64,000 nucleotides of DNA from Dactylosporangium sp. AC04546 (GCF_022095675.1 NZ_JAHYSG010000014.1:1-64000); one strand, 5' to 3'. Shown: positions 48,980 to 59,754, numbered from the stretch's first letter. Numbers and translations are program-made. The notes: generated by a model not told the origin, from the sequence alone.

Positions 48980-49533
48980 CCACCCAGGACGACCTCGCCA
49001 CGACCACCCCCCGCGGAGGGACCGCCCGCGTCTGGAGCCTGTTCGGCCTGGTCGCGGTCGTGGTGATTGCCATCGACATTGCCGTGAAGCAGTGGACGAC
49101 GTCCACGGTCGCCGGCGGCGAGCCGGTGAAACTGCTCGGCGGCCTGATCTACGTGATCTACACGCGGAACAGCGGCGCCGCGTTCAGCATGCTGAGCGAC
49201 TACACATGGATCTTCCCGATCATCGCGACGGTCGTGGTCGCCGCGCTGATCTGGATGGTGCGCAGCACGGCGTCGATGGCGTGGACGGTCGCGCTCGGGC
49301 TGATCCTCGGCGGGGCGCTGGGCAACCTGGTCGACCGGATCTTCCGGGCGCCCAAGCCGCTGCACGGCCACGTCGTCGACATGTTCAGCTTCCTCGACGA
49401 CCACGGCGGGCACTTCCCGGTGTTCAACGTGGCGGACTCGGCGCTGACGGTGGGCGTGGCGCTCGCCGTCCTGCTGGAGTTCACCGGCCGGCGGCGCGAC
49501 GGCACCCGCGCCAAGAAGGACGAGCATGCGTGA
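48976..49533 (+). CDS. lspA: Lipoprotein signal peptidase
   Basis: A 185-residue membrane aspartyl protease with four helices that cleaves prolipoproteins. Catalytic Asp residues lie in GNLVDRIF and [16 protein letters not shown] is also conserved. The only start in frame near the family N-terminus ([10 protein letters not shown]) is CTG 48976, with GGAGGAG 5 nt upstream and overlapping the previous stop as CTGA. The alternative, GTG 48889, would overlap the previous gene by 91 nt. Confidence 0.9.
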   Translation: MTTQDDLATTTPRGGTARVWSLFGLVAVVVIAIDIAVKQWTTSTVAGGEPVKLLGGLIYVIYTRNSGAAFSMLSDYTWIFPIIATVVVAALIWMVRSTASMAWTVALGLILGGALGNLVDRIFRAPKPLHGHVVDMFSFLDDHGGHFPVFNVADSALTVGVALAVLLEFTGRRRDGTRAKKDEHA

Positions 49534-50452
49534 GGTCCGCTCGCTTCCCGTCCCCGACGGGCTCGACGGCACGCGGCTCGACCAGGCGCTGACCCGGCTC
49601 TTCGGGTTCAGCCGCACGGTCGCGGCCGGGCTCGTCGAGGCGGGCGACGTGGCCGTCGACGGCGAGGTGCGGCCGAAGTCCGACAAGGTGACCGCCGGCG
49701 CCTGGCTGGAGGTCACGCTTCCAGCCCCGCCGAGCGCACCGTCGGTCGAGGCCGTGCCGGTGGCCGGCCTCGCCGTCGTGTACAGCGACGAGGACATCGT
49801 CGTGGTCGACAAGCCGGTCGGCGTCGCCGCGCACCCGAGCCCCGGCTGGACCGGCCCGACCGTGATCGGCGGGCTGGCCGCGATGGGGCACACGGTGGCG
49901 ACCAGCGGCGCCGCCGAGCGGCAGGGCGTCGTGCACCGCCTCGACGTGGGCACGACCGGGCTCATGGTCGTCGCCAAGAGCGAGTCCGCCTACAGCACGC
50001 TGAAGCGGGCGTTCAAGGCACGTGAGGTCGAGAAGCGGTACCACGCCGTCGTCCAGGGCCACCCGGATCCGCTGCGCGGCACGATCGACGCGCCGATCGA
50101 CCGGCACCCGAGCCACGACTACAAGTTCGCGGTCGTGTCCGGCGGCCGGCCGAGCATCACGCACTACGACACGATCGAGGCGTTCCCCGCCGCGACCCTG
50201 CTCGACGTGCGGCTGGAGACCGGGCGGACCCACCAGATCCGGGTGCACTTCTCGGCGCTGCGTCACCCGTGCGTGGGCGACCTGACGTACGGCGCCGACC
50301 CCACCCTGGCCGCCCGCCTGCACCTGTCCCGGCAGTGGCTGCACGCCCGTGAGCTGGGCTTCCTGCACCCGAGGACCGGCGAGTACGTGTCGTTCGTGAG
50401 CGAGTACCCGCCCGATCTCGCCGAGGCTCTGGCTGTCCTCGCCGGGGCCTAG
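49526..50452 (+). CDS. RluD-family pseudouridine synthase
   Basis: A 308-residue protein with an N-terminal S4 RNA-binding domain ([26 protein letters not shown]) and an RluA-type catalytic domain with Asp140 in [15 protein letters not shown]. It makes pseudouridine in 23S rRNA, most likely at the RluD sites, though the target is not certain. ATG 49526 overlaps lspA by 8 nt; the lspA-rluD pair is common in bacteria. Confidence 0.92.
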   Translation: MREVRSLPVPDGLDGTRLDQALTRLFGFSRTVAAGLVEAGDVAVDGEVRPKSDKVTAGAWLEVTLPAPPSAPSVEAVPVAGLAVVYSDEDIVVVDKPVGVAAHPSPGWTGPTVIGGLAAMGHTVATSGAAERQGVVHRLDVGTTGLMVVAKSESAYSTLKRAFKAREVEKRYHAVVQGHPDPLRGTIDAPIDRHPSHDYKFAVVSGGRPSITHYDTIEAFPAATLLDVRLETGRTHQIRVHFSALRHPCVGDLTYGADPTLAARLHLSRQWLHARELGFLHPRTGEYVSFVSEYPPDLAEALAVLAGA

Positions 50453-50491
50453 CGTCATGGCCCGGGCACGCTGTGCGACCCTGGCACTGCG

Positions 50492-51301
50492 ATGAAGCTG
50501 CTGCAAGAGCTCGACCGGCGCATCCTCCCGCCGGTCGGCAACGTCCTGGCCCGGCTGTTCCGGGGTGCCGTGCGGCTGCGCGTGTTCACCGCCGTCGTCG
50601 GGGTGGTCGCGGTGACGGCCACGCTGCTCGTCGTGCACGACGCGAACCGGCACCGCCGCAGCGACCCGTCGCTCGGTGACGTGCTGCGGGTCGGTGTGCC
50701 GGAGGGGGCGTCGATCCCGGGGTACCTCGACAGCAGCCGGGCCGAGCTCGCCGGGCTCGCCGGAGACACCGCCGTCTACGCGCTCGTGTCGTTCAACGCC
50801 TACCTCGCGCCGGACCGGCTGGCCCCGGTGCTCGCGGACGCCTCCCTGTCGAGCGTCTTCGCCCGGGTACCGCTGCCGAACACGCAGACCGAACTGGTCA
50901 GGCTCGGCGCGTACCGGCTGCCCGGCGACGTGGTCGCGGCCATGGACGCCACCGCGGCGCGCAAGCGCGAGGAGGCGCGGCACTACCGCGACCTGCTCGC
51001 CGCGAACGACAAGCCCGACGAGCTGCGCGAAATTTACGTGACCGGGGCGATCGTGGCGGACAACGAGGCGACGGCGTACGCGGAGCACTGCTCCTGCGTG
51101 TACGCGGCGGTCGTCTACGCGGCGCCTGCGGTACTGCGGATGATCGAGGATCGACCGGAGACGCGGGCCGTCGATCCGATCACCGAGCTGCAACGACTCG
51201 ATCGCACGGTGTTTCTGCCGCCGTTGCCGGAGCAGACTACGCTCGCCGGGCCGATGATCGAAGTCCCCGCGAGTGCGGCCGCGTCCCCTCGACCGTCGTA
51301 A
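50492..51301 (+). CDS. Membrane-anchored protein, unknown
   Basis: A 269-residue protein with one helix near 30-47 and an extracytoplasmic part with CSC near 211-213. Residues 65-150 have regular alpha/beta composition and the rest is not repetitive, so it is a real folded protein. No family is recognised. It starts 40 nt after the RluD-type gene and is followed after 122 nt by the ParA-like ATPase. Confidence 0.75.
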   Translation: MKLLQELDRRILPPVGNVLARLFRGAVRLRVFTAVVGVVAVTATLLVVHDANRHRRSDPSLGDVLRVGVPEGASIPGYLDSSRAELAGLAGDTAVYALVSFNAYLAPDRLAPVLADASLSSVFARVPLPNTQTELVRLGAYRLPGDVVAAMDATAARKREEARHYRDLLAANDKPDELREIYVTGAIVADNEATAYAEHCSCVYAAVVYAAPAVLRMIEDRPETRAVDPITELQRLDRTVFLPPLPEQTTLAGPMIEVPASAAASPRPS

Positions 51302-51423
51302 CCGGGTATCCCTTCGGCCTGTCGTGCAGTTGATGCAGGGGATGGGCTCGCAGGTGTGGTCCGAATAGTGTTCGGTCCGTAGCCTGGGGTACGGGTGAGG
51401 GACGCCGGTGAGGAGGGCCAGGG

Positions 51424-52521
51424 GTGGCAGAGCGCGCCGATGCCAGGTGGGACGGGCCGGCGGAGCCGGCTCCCCGGTGGCGGTCGCTCCTCGACCGGGC
51501 CCTGTCCGGGCGGGCGCAGCCGAGTGATCTGGATTACGACGGAAGGTTCGAGCACCCTAGAGCCCCGTACCCGCCGTCCCGGCCCTACGATGACGAGCCA
51601 ATGCATCCAAACGGCACGCGACCCTTCGAAGCGCCGCCCCGGTCCGCCGGCCCGCAGCGCCGTCCCGACGCGCCCGGCCCGCGGCTGGAGTACCAGCAAC
51701 AGCGGCCCGCCGACCCGACCGAGCAGATGGTCAACGTGCTCCGCCAGGAGATCCCGACGCCGAAGGTGCTCGCGTTCGCCAATCCCAAGGGTGGGGTGCA
51801 CAAGACGACCGCGACCGTGCTCACCGCGGCCACGATCGGCGCCGTGCGGGGCAAGGGCGTGATCGCCTGGGACGACAACGAGCTGCGCGGCACCCTGGGC
51901 CTGCGCGCCGGCAGCGCCCGGCACGCCCGCACCATCCGCCACCTGATCGCCGACCTGGTGCGGGTCGAGAACGCGGCCGGCTACGACCTCTACGACATGC
52001 TCGACGACTACCTGCGGCACGCCTCCGACGGCTCCTACGACGTGCTCGCCGGCGAGGAGAACCCGCGCTTCGCGCAGCGCCTCGACCCGCACACCGTGCG
52101 CCGGGTCCTGGAGCTGCTGCGCCGCACCCACGACGTGATCTGCGTCGACACCGGCAACAACGTCGAGAGCCCCAACTGGCAGACCGTGCTGCAGACCGCC
52201 GACCAGCTGGTCGTCACCAGCGTGCCGCGCGAGGACGCCGCATTCACCGCCGACTGGATGCTCGACCTGCTCGACGAGGCGGGCATGGAGGAGCTGGTCG
52301 CCAACGCGGTGACCCTGCTGTCCTGCCCGACGCCCAACCCGACGCCGCTCATCGACGACCTGGCCGGGCACTTCCGCAGCCGCACCCGGGCCGTGGTCGT
52401 CGTCCCCTACGACCCGGCGCTGGAGAGCGGCTCCAACATCGAGTACCCCATGCTCGGGCCCGCGACCAAGCGTGCCTGGCTGCGGGCGGCGGCCGTGATG
52501 ATGGACCCCTACGCCCGGTAG
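51424..52521 (+). CDS. MinD/ParA-like ATPase
   Basis: A 365-residue P-loop ATPase. The N-terminal ~105 residues are polar and Pro/Arg-rich. The deviant Walker A is NPKGGVHKTT with the signature Lys122 and Lys127, switch I has WDDNELRGTLG, and Walker B is DVICVDTGNN. There is no ParB gene next to it, so it may position a membrane or secretion complex rather than DNA. GTG 51424 has GGAGGG upstream. Its end overlaps the aminotransferase end by 13 nt, tail to tail. Confidence 0.85.
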   Translation: MAERADARWDGPAEPAPRWRSLLDRALSGRAQPSDLDYDGRFEHPRAPYPPSRPYDDEPMHPNGTRPFEAPPRSAGPQRRPDAPGPRLEYQQQRPADPTEQMVNVLRQEIPTPKVLAFANPKGGVHKTTATVLTAATIGAVRGKGVIAWDDNELRGTLGLRAGSARHARTIRHLIADLVRVENAAGYDLYDMLDDYLRHASDGSYDVLAGEENPRFAQRLDPHTVRRVLELLRRTHDVICVDTGNNVESPNWQTVLQTADQLVVTSVPREDAAFTADWMLDLLDEAGMEELVANAVTLLSCPTPNPTPLIDDLAGHFRSRTRAVVVVPYDPALESGSNIEYPMLGPATKRAWLRAAAVMMDPYAR

Positions 52522-53855
52522 AGCTCGTCCACTGCCTGGGCGAACACCGCCTCGTGCCGGTCGACCTGCGCCTCGGTCGTGGCCGGGGACATCAGCGCCA
52601 TGTTGTGGAACGGCGTGAGCAGGATGCCCCGGTTCGCCAGATAGACGTGCAGGTAGTCCTCCAGGTCCGGGTCTCCCGCCTGGTTCGACTCGCCGCCGTT
52701 CCTGGGCGCCGGGTTCGCGAAGCGGTACTCCACCCTCGCGCCGAGCCGGCTCACCGACCAGGGCAGGTCGTGCGCGGTGATCACCGATTGGACGCCGTCG
52801 GCGAAGCGCTCGGCCAGGGCCGTCATGCGCTCGAACGCCTCGTCGGTGAGGACGTGCTCCAGCGTGGCCCGGGTGGCGGCGATCGACAGCGCGTTGCCGG
52901 CCAGGGTGCCGCCCACGCCGCCCATGTCGACCAGATCCAGGTCCCGCATCGCGGCGATCCTGTCGGAGACGGTTGCCGAGAGCCCGTAGGCGGCCGCCGG
53001 GATGCCGCCGCCGATCGCCTTGCCGATCGTCACCACGTCCGGCTCCAGGGACCACTTCAGGGTCGCGCCGCCGGGGCCCGCCGAGAAGGTGTGGGTCTCG
53101 TCGTTGACGAGATAGGTGTCGTACCGGCGGGTCAGCTCGCGGACGCCGTCGAGGTAGCCCGGCTCGGGCAGCACGATCCCGATGTTCGTCAGCGCCGGCT
53201 CCATGACGACCGCGGCGACGTCACCGTGGGCGAGCTCGCGCTCCAGGCCTGCCAGGTCGTTGTACTCGGCGACGCGGCTGGTCGCGGTCACGTCGAAAGG
53301 CGCGCCGACGTTGCCTTCCCGGCTCCGTGCCTGCCCGTCCTGCAGCACGATGAGCGACTCGTCGACCGAGCCGTGGTAGCAGTAGCTGTTGAACAGGATC
53401 TTCGGGCGGCCGGTGATCGCGCGGAGCAGCCGGATCACCCAGCGGTTGGCGTCGGTCGCGGTGAGGGCGAAGCTCCACTCGGTGACCCCGAAGCGGCGGG
53501 TCAGCTCGGCGCCGACCCAGGCCGCGTCGGGCGTCGGGAGCATCGCGCAGGCGCCGCCGGCGAACCGCCGCTGGACGGCCTCGGCGGTCGCCGCCGGCGC
53601 GTGGCCGGCCATCGCCGCCGTGTCGCCGAGACAGAAGTCGGTGTACTCATGCCCGTCGATGTCGGTGACGACCGCGCCGACGGCTCGGTCGAGGTACAGC
53701 GGGAAACCGGCGGCCTTCTTGTTCATCCAGGTCATCGGCACCCGGCCGAACAGGTGCCCGGCCTTCGCGTACTCAGCGGCGGAGCGCGGGTTGCGCTCGG
53801 CGAAGGCGGCGCGCTCGCGCTGCAGGAGGCCGGTCAGGCGGTCACGGTCGATCAT
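52509..53855 (-). CDS. Class III aminotransferase, GSA-aminomutase type
   Basis: A 448-residue PLP enzyme. The PLP lysine is Lys279 in [15 protein letters not shown], the cofactor Asp lies in NDETHTFS, and [10 protein letters not shown] is typical of the glutamate-1-semialdehyde aminomutase group. It lacks heme-pathway neighbours, so it may act on another amino acid or be a transaminase of unknown substrate. ATG 53855 lies 47 bp from the divergent dnaE start. Confidence 0.88.
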   Translation of the reverse strand: MIDRDRLTGLLQRERAAFAERNPRSAAEYAKAGHLFGRVPMTWMNKKAAGFPLYLDRAVGAVVTDIDGHEYTDFCLGDTAAMAGHAPAATAEAVQRRFAGGACAMLPTPDAAWVGAELTRRFGVTEWSFALTATDANRWVIRLLRAITGRPKILFNSYCYHGSVDESLIVLQDGQARSREGNVGAPFDVTATSRVAEYNDLAGLERELAHGDVAAVVMEPALTNIGIVLPEPGYLDGVRELTRRYDTYLVNDETHTFSAGPGGATLKWSLEPDVVTIGKAIGGGIPAAAYGLSATVSDRIAAMRDLDLVDMGGVGGTLAGNALSIAATRATLEHVLTDEAFERMTALAERFADGVQSVITAHDLPWSVSRLGARVEYRFANPAPRNGGESNQAGDPDLEDYLHVYLANRGILLTPFHNMALMSPATTEAQVDRHEAVFAQAVDELYRA

Positions 53856-53889
53856 CCGTGGAGTGTCGCAAACTGTCGTACCCCGGGGA

Positions 53890-53895
53890 TAGGTT
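53890..53895 (+). promoter_or_regulatory. -10 element, leaderless dnaE mRNA
   Basis: TAGGTT lies 7 nt before GTG 53903 with no ribosome-binding site. It supports GTG 53903 over ATG 53858. Confidence 0.55.
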
Positions 53896-53902
53896 CACGG
53901 TC

Positions 53903-56900
53903 GTGGGGGAGTCGTTCGTACATCTGCACGCACACACCGAGTATTCGATGCTGGACGGTGCGGCACGGCTGGGGCCGCTGTTCGCCGAGGCGGCGCGGCT
54001 CGGCCAGCCCGCGCTGGCCATGACCGACCACGGCACCATGTATGGGGCCTACGACTTCTACCACCGGGCCCTCGACGCGGGCGTGAAGCCGATCCTCGGC
54101 CTGGAGGCGTATCTGACGCCCGGCACGCACCGGGGCGACCGCACGCGGGTGCGCTGGGCCTCCGGCGGGGAGAACGACGTGTCCGGCGGCGGGGCCTACA
54201 CACACCTGACCATGCTCGCGGCCGACGCCACCGGGCTGCGCAACCTGTTCCGGCTGGCGTCGCGGGCCAGCATGGAGGGCTTCTTCTACAAGCCGCGGGC
54301 CGATCGCGAGCTGCTCCAGGAGTACAGCCGAGGGGTGATCGCCACGACCGGGTGCCCCTCCGGCGAGGTGCAGACCTGGCTGCGGATCGGCGACTTCGAG
54401 CGGGCCTGCACGGCCGCCGCCGAGCTGCGCGACCTCTTCGGCCCGGACAACTTCTACCTGGAGCTGATGGACCACGGCCTGGAGATCGAGACCCGCGTCC
54501 GGCACGACCTGCTGCGCCTCGGCAAGCGGCTCGGGCTGACCCCGGTCGCCACCAACGACCTGCACTACACGTTCCACGCCGACGCCGACGCGCACGAGGT
54601 GCTGCTGTGCGTGCAGTCGGCGACCACCCTGGCCGACCCGAAGCGGTTCAAGCTCGACGCCAAGGACTTCTACCTCAAGCCGGCCGAGGAGATGCGCCGG
54701 CTCTGGGACGCGGAGGTCCCGGGCGCCTGCGACGCGACGCTGCGCATCGCCGAGCGGATCGGCGACTACGGCTCCGTGTTCGCCCCGCGCAACCTCATGC
54801 CGCGCTTCCCGGTGCCCGGGGGCGAGACCGAGGACTCCTGGCTGCGGGCCGAGGTGGGCCGTGGCCTGGCCCGCCGCTTCCCGGGCGGGGTGCCGGCCGG
54901 GCACGCCCGGCAGGCCGACTACGAGCTGGCCGTGGTCGGGCAGATGGGCTTCCCGGGGTACTTCCTGGTGGTGGCCGACCTGGTCGCCCACGCCCGCCGG
55001 GAGGGCATCCGGGTCGGTCCCGGCCGCGGATCGGCCGCCGGCGCCGTCATCGCCTGGGCGCTGGGCATCACCGAGCTCGACCCGCTCGCGCACGGGCTGC
55101 TGTTCGAGCGGTTCCTCAACCCGGAGCGCATCTCGATGCCCGACATCGACATGGACTTCGACGAGCGCCGGCGCGGCGAGGTGATCCGCTACGCCACCGA
55201 CACCTACGGCGCTGACCGCGTCTCGCAGATCATCACCTACGGCACGATCAAGGCGAAGGCGGCGATCAAGGACGCGGCCCGCGTGCTCGGCCACCCGTTC
55301 TCGCTCGGCGACCGGATCACCAAGGTCATGCCGCCGCCCGTCCTCGGCCGCGACATGCCCCTGGCCGGCGTCTTCGACCCGGCCCACCCGCGCCACGCGG
55401 AGGCGGCCGAGCTGCGCCGGCTCTACCAGAGCGAGCCCGACGTCCGCGAGGTCGTCGACACCGCGCGCGGCCTGGAGGGGCTCAAGCGGCAGTGGGGCGT
55501 GCACGCCGCCGGGGTGATCCTGTCCCGGGAGCCGCTGCTCGACGTGCTGCCGATCCAGAAGCGCGAGCAGGACGGGGCGATCATCACCCAGTGGGACATG
55601 GGCGCCTGCGAGGCGCTCGGCCTGCTGAAGATGGACTTCCTCGGCCTGCGCAACCTGACGATCCTCGACGACGCGCTCGACGCGATCCGGCACAACCGGG
55701 GCGTGGAGGTGGTCATCGAGGACGTGCCGCTCGACGACAAGCCGACCTACGAGCTGCTGTCCCGCGGCGACACGCTCGGCGTCTTCCAGTTCGACGGCGG
55801 CCCGGTCCGGGCGCTGCTGCGCTCGATGGTGCCCGACAGCTTCGCCGACGTCTCGGCCGTCGGCGCGCTCTACCGGCCGGGCCCGATGGGCGCCAACGCC
55901 CACAACGAGTATGCCGACCGCAAGAACGGCCGCCGCCCGGTCGTGCCGATCCACCCGGAGCTCGCCGAGCCGCTCGCCGACATCCTCGGCGACACCTACG
56001 GCCTGATCGTCTACCAGGAGCAGGTCATGGCGATCGCCCAGCGCGTCGCCGGCTTCTCCCTCGGCGCCGCCGACCTGCTGCGCCGCGCGATGGGCAAGAA
56101 GAAGAAGGAGATCCTCGACCACGAGTTCGAGCCGTTCTCGGCCGGCATGCGCGCCCGCGGCTACTCCGACGGCGCCATCCGCACGCTGTGGGACATCCTG
56201 GTCCCGTTCTCCGACTACGCGTTCAACAAGGCGCACAGCGTGGCCTACGGCCTGGTCGCCTACTGGACGGCCTACCTCAAGGCCAACTTCCCGGCCGAGT
56301 ACATGAGCGCCCTGCTCACCTCGGTCGCCGGCGACAAGGACCGGATGGCCGTCTACCTCGCCGAGTGCCGCCGCATGGGCATCCGCGTCCTGCCGCCCGA
56401 CGTCAACTCCTCCCAGGGCCGCTTCGCCGCGGTCGGCGCCGACATCCGCTTCGGCCTGGGCGCGGTCCGCAACGTCGGCGCCCACGTCGTCGAGTCGATC
56501 GTCCGGGCCCGCCGCGCGCAGGGCCCGTATGCCGACTTCCACGACTTCCTGCGCAAGGTCGACCAGTCGGTCTGCAACCGCAAGACGATCGAGTCCCTGA
56601 TCAAGGCCGGCGCCTTCGACTCCCTCGGCCACCCCCGCCGCGGCCTGATCATGATCCACGCCGACGCCATCGACGCCGTCCTCGGCACCAAGCGCAACGA
56701 GGCGATCGGCCAGTTCGACCTGTTCGGCGCCCTGGGCGACGTTCAGGCCCCCGCCGCCCCGATCCCACCGGGCGACTGGGACCGCCCTGAGCGCCTGGCG
56801 TTCGAGCGCGAGATGCTCGGCCTGTACGTCTCCGACCACCCCCTGCGCGGCCTGGAGCCGGCCCTGCGCCGCGCGGCGGACCGCTCGATCGCGTCGATCG

Positions 56901-57262
56901 CCGAGGAGGGCACGGTCCCCGACGGCGCGGTCGTCGCGCTGGCGGGCATCCTGTCGGGCGTCCAGCGCAAGGTGACCCGCCAGGGCCGCCCGTGGGCGTC
57001 GGCGACGCTGGAGGACCTGGACGGCTCGATCGAGGTGATGTTCTTCCCGAACACGTACGAGGAGATCGGCCAGTACGTCGCCGAGGACGCGATCGTCGCC
57101 GTCAAGGGCCGGGTGGACCGGCGCGAGGAGTCGCCGCGTCTGATGGCGATGGACCTTCGGGCGCCGGACTTACCGGCACTGACCGCGGCGCTGTCGGCGC
57201 CGCCCGCCCCGCCCGCCGCGGCCCCGTCGGCCCCGTCGGCTCCGTCGCCCTCGGCCTCGTAG
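53903..57262 (+). CDS. dnaE: Replicative DNA polymerase III alpha subunit
   Basis: A 1119-residue polymerase. The PHP domain begins with [15 protein letters not shown] at 5-19. The catalytic Asp cluster is [11 protein letters not shown] from 413 (Asp414, 416, 418, 420). Tandem helix-hairpin-helix and OB-fold parts follow, and the tail is Ala/Ser/Pro-rich. [12 protein letters not shown] and [20 protein letters not shown] are also typical. Length and full catalytic set make it the main replicase, not the DnaE2 error-prone type. Confidence 0.96.
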   Translation: MGESFVHLHAHTEYSMLDGAARLGPLFAEAARLGQPALAMTDHGTMYGAYDFYHRALDAGVKPILGLEAYLTPGTHRGDRTRVRWASGGENDVSGGGAYTHLTMLAADATGLRNLFRLASRASMEGFFYKPRADRELLQEYSRGVIATTGCPSGEVQTWLRIGDFERACTAAAELRDLFGPDNFYLELMDHGLEIETRVRHDLLRLGKRLGLTPVATNDLHYTFHADADAHEVLLCVQSATTLADPKRFKLDAKDFYLKPAEEMRRLWDAEVPGACDATLRIAERIGDYGSVFAPRNLMPRFPVPGGETEDSWLRAEVGRGLARRFPGGVPAGHARQADYELAVVGQMGFPGYFLVVADLVAHARREGIRVGPGRGSAAGAVIAWALGITELDPLAHGLLFERFLNPERISMPDIDMDFDERRRGEVIRYATDTYGADRVSQIITYGTIKAKAAIKDAARVLGHPFSLGDRITKVMPPPVLGRDMPLAGVFDPAHPRHAEAAELRRLYQSEPDVREVVDTARGLEGLKRQWGVHAAGVILSREPLLDVLPIQKREQDGAIITQWDMGACEALGLLKMDFLGLRNLTILDDALDAIRHNRGVEVVIEDVPLDDKPTYELLSRGDTLGVFQFDGGPVRALLRSMVPDSFADVSAVGALYRPGPMGANAHNEYADRKNGRRPVVPIHPELAEPLADILGDTYGLIVYQEQVMAIAQRVAGFSLGAADLLRRAMGKKKKEILDHEFEPFSAGMRARGYSDGAIRTLWDILVPFSDYAFNKAHSVAYGLVAYWTAYLKANFPAEYMSALLTSVAGDKDRMAVYLAECRRMGIRVLPPDVNSSQGRFAAVGADIRFGLGAVRNVGAHVVESIVRARRAQGPYADFHDFLRKVDQSVCNRKTIESLIKAGAFDSLGHPRRGLIMIHADAIDAVLGTKRNEAIGQFDLFGALGDVQAPAAPIPPGDWDRPERLAFEREMLGLYVSDHPLRGLEPALRRAADRSIASIAEEGTVPDGAVVALAGILSGVQRKVTRQGRPWASATLEDLDGSIEVMFFPNTYEEIGQYVAEDAIVAVKGRVDRREESPRLMAMDLRAPDLPALTAALSAPPAPPAAAPSAPSAPSPSAS

Positions 57263-57325
57263 CGCGACTGTCAGGCCGCGGGTCGCTCTGCTGTGCCCGG
57301 AGCACGTCCGTCTTCCTGGCTGTCC

Positions 57326-57879
57326 TCGGTCGGTCGCCCGACCGAACTTTCTTGCGTGCAGCTTCGATTCGGTCGATCGCCCGACCGAACCCCCGGCTTC
57401 GGTTCGGTCGGTCGCCCGATCGAACTCTCGGATGCGGGCCCGGGCCGGTCGCGGGAAGTTCCCGGGTGCGGCCTCGGTCGGTCGCCCGACCGAATCCCCC
57501 GAGTGCGAGCTTGGATTCGGTCGGTCGCCCGACCGAATCCCCGCATCCCGACCGAACCCCGGTTGCGGTTTCGGTCGGTCGCCCGACCTAAGCCCCGGTT
57601 TGCGGCTTCGGTTCGGTCGGTCGCCCGACCGAATTTGTCGGGGCGGCCTCGGTTCGGTCGGTCGCCCGACCAAAACCCGGGTGCGAGCTTGGTTTGGTCG
57701 GCCGACGACCGAAATCCCGGGTGCGAGTTGGGTTGGTTCGGTCGGCCGCCCGACCAAAGACGCGGTGCGAGTTGGTTCGGTCGGTCGACCGACCGAAACC
57801 GCGGGTGGGAGCTTGGTTTGGTCGGTCGACCGACCAAAACGCCGGGTGCGAGCTTGGGTCGGTCGGTCGACCGACCGAA
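57326..57879. repeat. Array of 13 phased palindromes
   Basis: Units built on TCGGTCGG-N4-CCGACCGA start at 57326, 57369, 57404, 57474, 57517, 57571, 57613, 57654, 57694, 57738, 57777, 57818 and 57859. The last seven intervals are 39-44 bp, mean near 41, about four DNA turns. The last three units are perfect palindromes with TCGA in the centre; earlier ones mostly have TCGC. Linkers in the right half share GGGTGCGAGCTTGG. Extra half-sites occur near 57446 and 57548. No gene is present in 57263-58206. Confidence 0.9.
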
Positions 57880-57962
57880 ACCTGCGAGTCCGCAGCGTGC
57901 GCTCCGTGCCGGGCCGTGTGGGTGGCCGGAGTCCGGCTCGAGCGGCTGGCTCCGCGTCCTCC

Positions 57963-58022
57963 TCCATGATCAAGGGAAGGATTTGGCTGTCATAGCGACC
58001 AGATCTTTCCCTTGATCATGGG
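57963..58022. repeat. REP-like palindromic element, copy B
   Basis: Perfect 15-bp arms (CCATGATCAAGGGAA, 57965-57979, with 58008-58022) frame a loop containing GATTTGG and CCAGATC. It matches the reverse complement of the element at 13991-14052 over its whole length, so it is a second copy in the opposite orientation. Confidence 0.8.
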
Positions 58023-58206
58023 CTTGGTTGCTGCGGTCCCCGATCGCCCTCGCTCGGCCCCGCCTTGTGCCCGATTTGCCGGGTTTATCCGGCCACCGGA
58101 AGGGTCTGCGGGTGAAAAGTTGAGCTTGGCTGGGGCTGCTTGGGCCATGAGCGGTGCGGGTGGGGCGTTGTTCGTCGGGGGGCGCTGGTGCTGGCAGGAT
58201 GGGTTC

Positions 58207-59037
58207 GTGAGTATCGCCCCTATTGAGCCCTTCGGACAGGCGCCCGTTGCCGAGGCTCCAGCGCGTCCGCGGGCCGGGATCGGGCTCGAAATCGTGTTCG
58301 CGCTGGTTGCTGCGGCCGTGGTGGCGGTGCTCGGGGCGCCCATCGGGGTGCTCTGGGCCTGGCTCGCGCCTGAGGTCGAGCTTATCCAGACCGACTACGG
58401 GCCGTACCCCGTCGAGCCGGAGCCCGAGGGGTACTGGGCCGATGACGGCTGGTTCATCATGATCGCCATTGTCGTCGGGGTGATCGTGGCCGTCGCCGCG
58501 TGGCTGGTGTTCCGGCGGCAGCGGGGGCCGATCATGCTTGCCGGGCTCGTCGTCGGGTCGGCCGGGGCCTCCGTGCTCGCGGCGTGGCTCGGGAACAAGA
58601 TCGGGTACGCGCACTATCTCGACCTTGTCGAGCACGCGCCCAAAGGTTCCCACATCTTCCGGCCCGTCAAGCTTCGCACCGGGACGTCCAGTCTCGCGCT
58701 CGGGTTCATCCCCTGGGTGCGCGGCACGATGCTGGTCCAGGCACTCGCGGTCGCGGTCGTGTACACCGGGCTCGCCGGGTTCCACGTGTCGCCCACGCTC
58801 CGGTACGACAACATGCCGTCCGAGTACTTCGACCAGCCGGAACCCCAGCCGTCCGACCCCGCGCACCCGGCGGTCCCCACGCACCAGGACGGCCAGGTCC
58901 ACCCGAACGGACAGGCGTACCCGGGGCCATTCCAGAGCCAGGGGCCGGCCCAGAGTCAAGGGCCGGTGCAGAGCCAGGGGCCCGCGCAGAGCGAGAGGTC
59001 AGTTGGGGCTGGAGGGGACGGCCAGGTCGGCCAGTGA
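58207..59037 (+). CDS. Membrane protein with QSQGP repeats (DUF2567-like)
   Basis: A 276-residue protein with about four helices near 26-48, 76-98, 105-123 and 175-195, and a Pro/Gln-rich tail with QGPAQSQGPVQSQGPAQS repeats. Layout is like the DUF2567 family of actinomycetes, but I am not certain. GTG 58207 lies 6 nt behind a CAGGAT -10-like element and no ribosome-binding site; frames extend far upstream through repeat DNA without coding signal. The last 39 nt overlap the convergent LON-domain gene. Confidence 0.75.
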   Translation: MSIAPIEPFGQAPVAEAPARPRAGIGLEIVFALVAAAVVAVLGAPIGVLWAWLAPEVELIQTDYGPYPVEPEPEGYWADDGWFIMIAIVVGVIVAVAAWLVFRRQRGPIMLAGLVVGSAGASVLAAWLGNKIGYAHYLDLVEHAPKGSHIFRPVKLRTGTSSLALGFIPWVRGTMLVQALAVAVVYTGLAGFHVSPTLRYDNMPSEYFDQPEPQPSDPAHPAVPTHQDGQVHPNGQAYPGPFQSQGPAQSQGPVQSQGPAQSERSVGAGGDGQVGQ

Positions 59038-59742
59038 CACCGGCACCGCCCGCACCCGGCCCAGCAGGGCCGCCTCGCGGCGCAGCAGCGAGCGCTCCGC
59101 CTTCAGGCGGCTCGCGGTGTCCGGCTCGGCGAGCAGCGACTGGCGGTCCTCCAGGGTGAGCGACGCCGTCGCCGCGACCAGGTGGGACAGGACGGTCGGG
59201 TCGTCGGGCAGCTGCTCGCCGTCCTCGCCCTCGGCGTCGTTGCGGCGGACCGCCCGGAGGTACTGCTGGAACGCCGCCAGCACCCCGGCCGCGAGCTCGC
59301 CCTCCCGGTCCGGCTCGCCCTGCGGCTCGGGCAGCCACTCGATCTCGCCGGTGAGGTACGGGGCGTCGTTGCGGGCCAGGCCCAGCAGCCGGAAGCGGCG
59401 GCGGCCGACGGTCATGAGGTCGAAGCGGCCGTCGGGAAGCTCGGTGATCTGCCGGACCTCGGCGGCGCAGCCGATCTCGTAGAGCGACAGCGACTCGCCG
59501 GCGGTGATGGAGGCGTCAGCCGCCTCGGTCTGCCGGCCGACCTCCCAGCCCCGGCGGATCGCCACCACGCCGAACTCCCGCGGCAGGCTCGCCGGCAGGT
59601 CGGTCAGGTGCTGCACGAGCGTGCGGTACCGCGGCTCGAACACGTGCAGGGGCAGGACCAGGCCGGGAAAGAGGACGGTGCCGAGCGGGAAGAGCGGCAG
59701 GAGCGTGCGCGCGTCCCGCTCCGGTTCGTTCGCTGCCTCCAC
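58999..59742 (-). CDS. LON substrate-binding-domain protein
   Basis: A 247-residue protein consisting of the Lon N-terminal (LAN) domain only: LPLFPLGTVLFPGLVLPLHVFEPRYRTLVQHL near residues 15-46, then EVRQITELPDGRFDLMTVGRRRFRLL. No ATPase or protease part is present. Such stand-alone proteins are common; the target is unknown. GTG 59742 lies 6 nt behind TACGCT, a leaderless start; an upstream ATG at 59790 would add 16 residues. Confidence 0.9.
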   Translation of the reverse strand: MEAANEPERDARTLLPLFPLGTVLFPGLVLPLHVFEPRYRTLVQHLTDLPASLPREFGVVAIRRGWEVGRQTEAADASITAGESLSLYEIGCAAEVRQITELPDGRFDLMTVGRRRFRLLGLARNDAPYLTGEIEWLPEPQGEPDREGELAAGVLAAFQQYLRAVRRNDAEGEDGEQLPDDPTVLSHLVAATASLTLEDRQSLLAEPDTASRLKAERSLLRREAALLGRVRAVPVSLADLAVPSSPN

Positions 59743-59748
59743 GGGCGA

Positions 59749-59754
59749 AGCGTA
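59749..59754 (-). promoter_or_regulatory. -10 element, leaderless LON-domain gene
   Basis: On the minus strand TACGCT lies 6 nt before GTG 59742, with no ribosome-binding site. Confidence 0.5.

Noticed and set aside
53852..56839. A 995-codon open frame antisense to dnaE
   Set aside because: A mirror frame of a real, fully motif-bearing gene; no start signal or domain.
57326..57879. Palindrome array as a CRISPR
   Set aside because: Units are short, variable palindromes, spacers are alike instead of unique, and no cas genes occur in the window.
57263..57960. Origin of replication or DnaA-box cluster behind dnaE
   Set aside because: No TTGTCCACA-like boxes or AT-rich segment; the palindromes are a different sequence.
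57170..58015. Open frames on both strands through the palindrome array (products rich in SVGRPTE-like repeats)
   Set aside because: The repeat lacks stop codons in most frames, so openness is a by-product. No ribosome-binding site or codon bias favours one frame.
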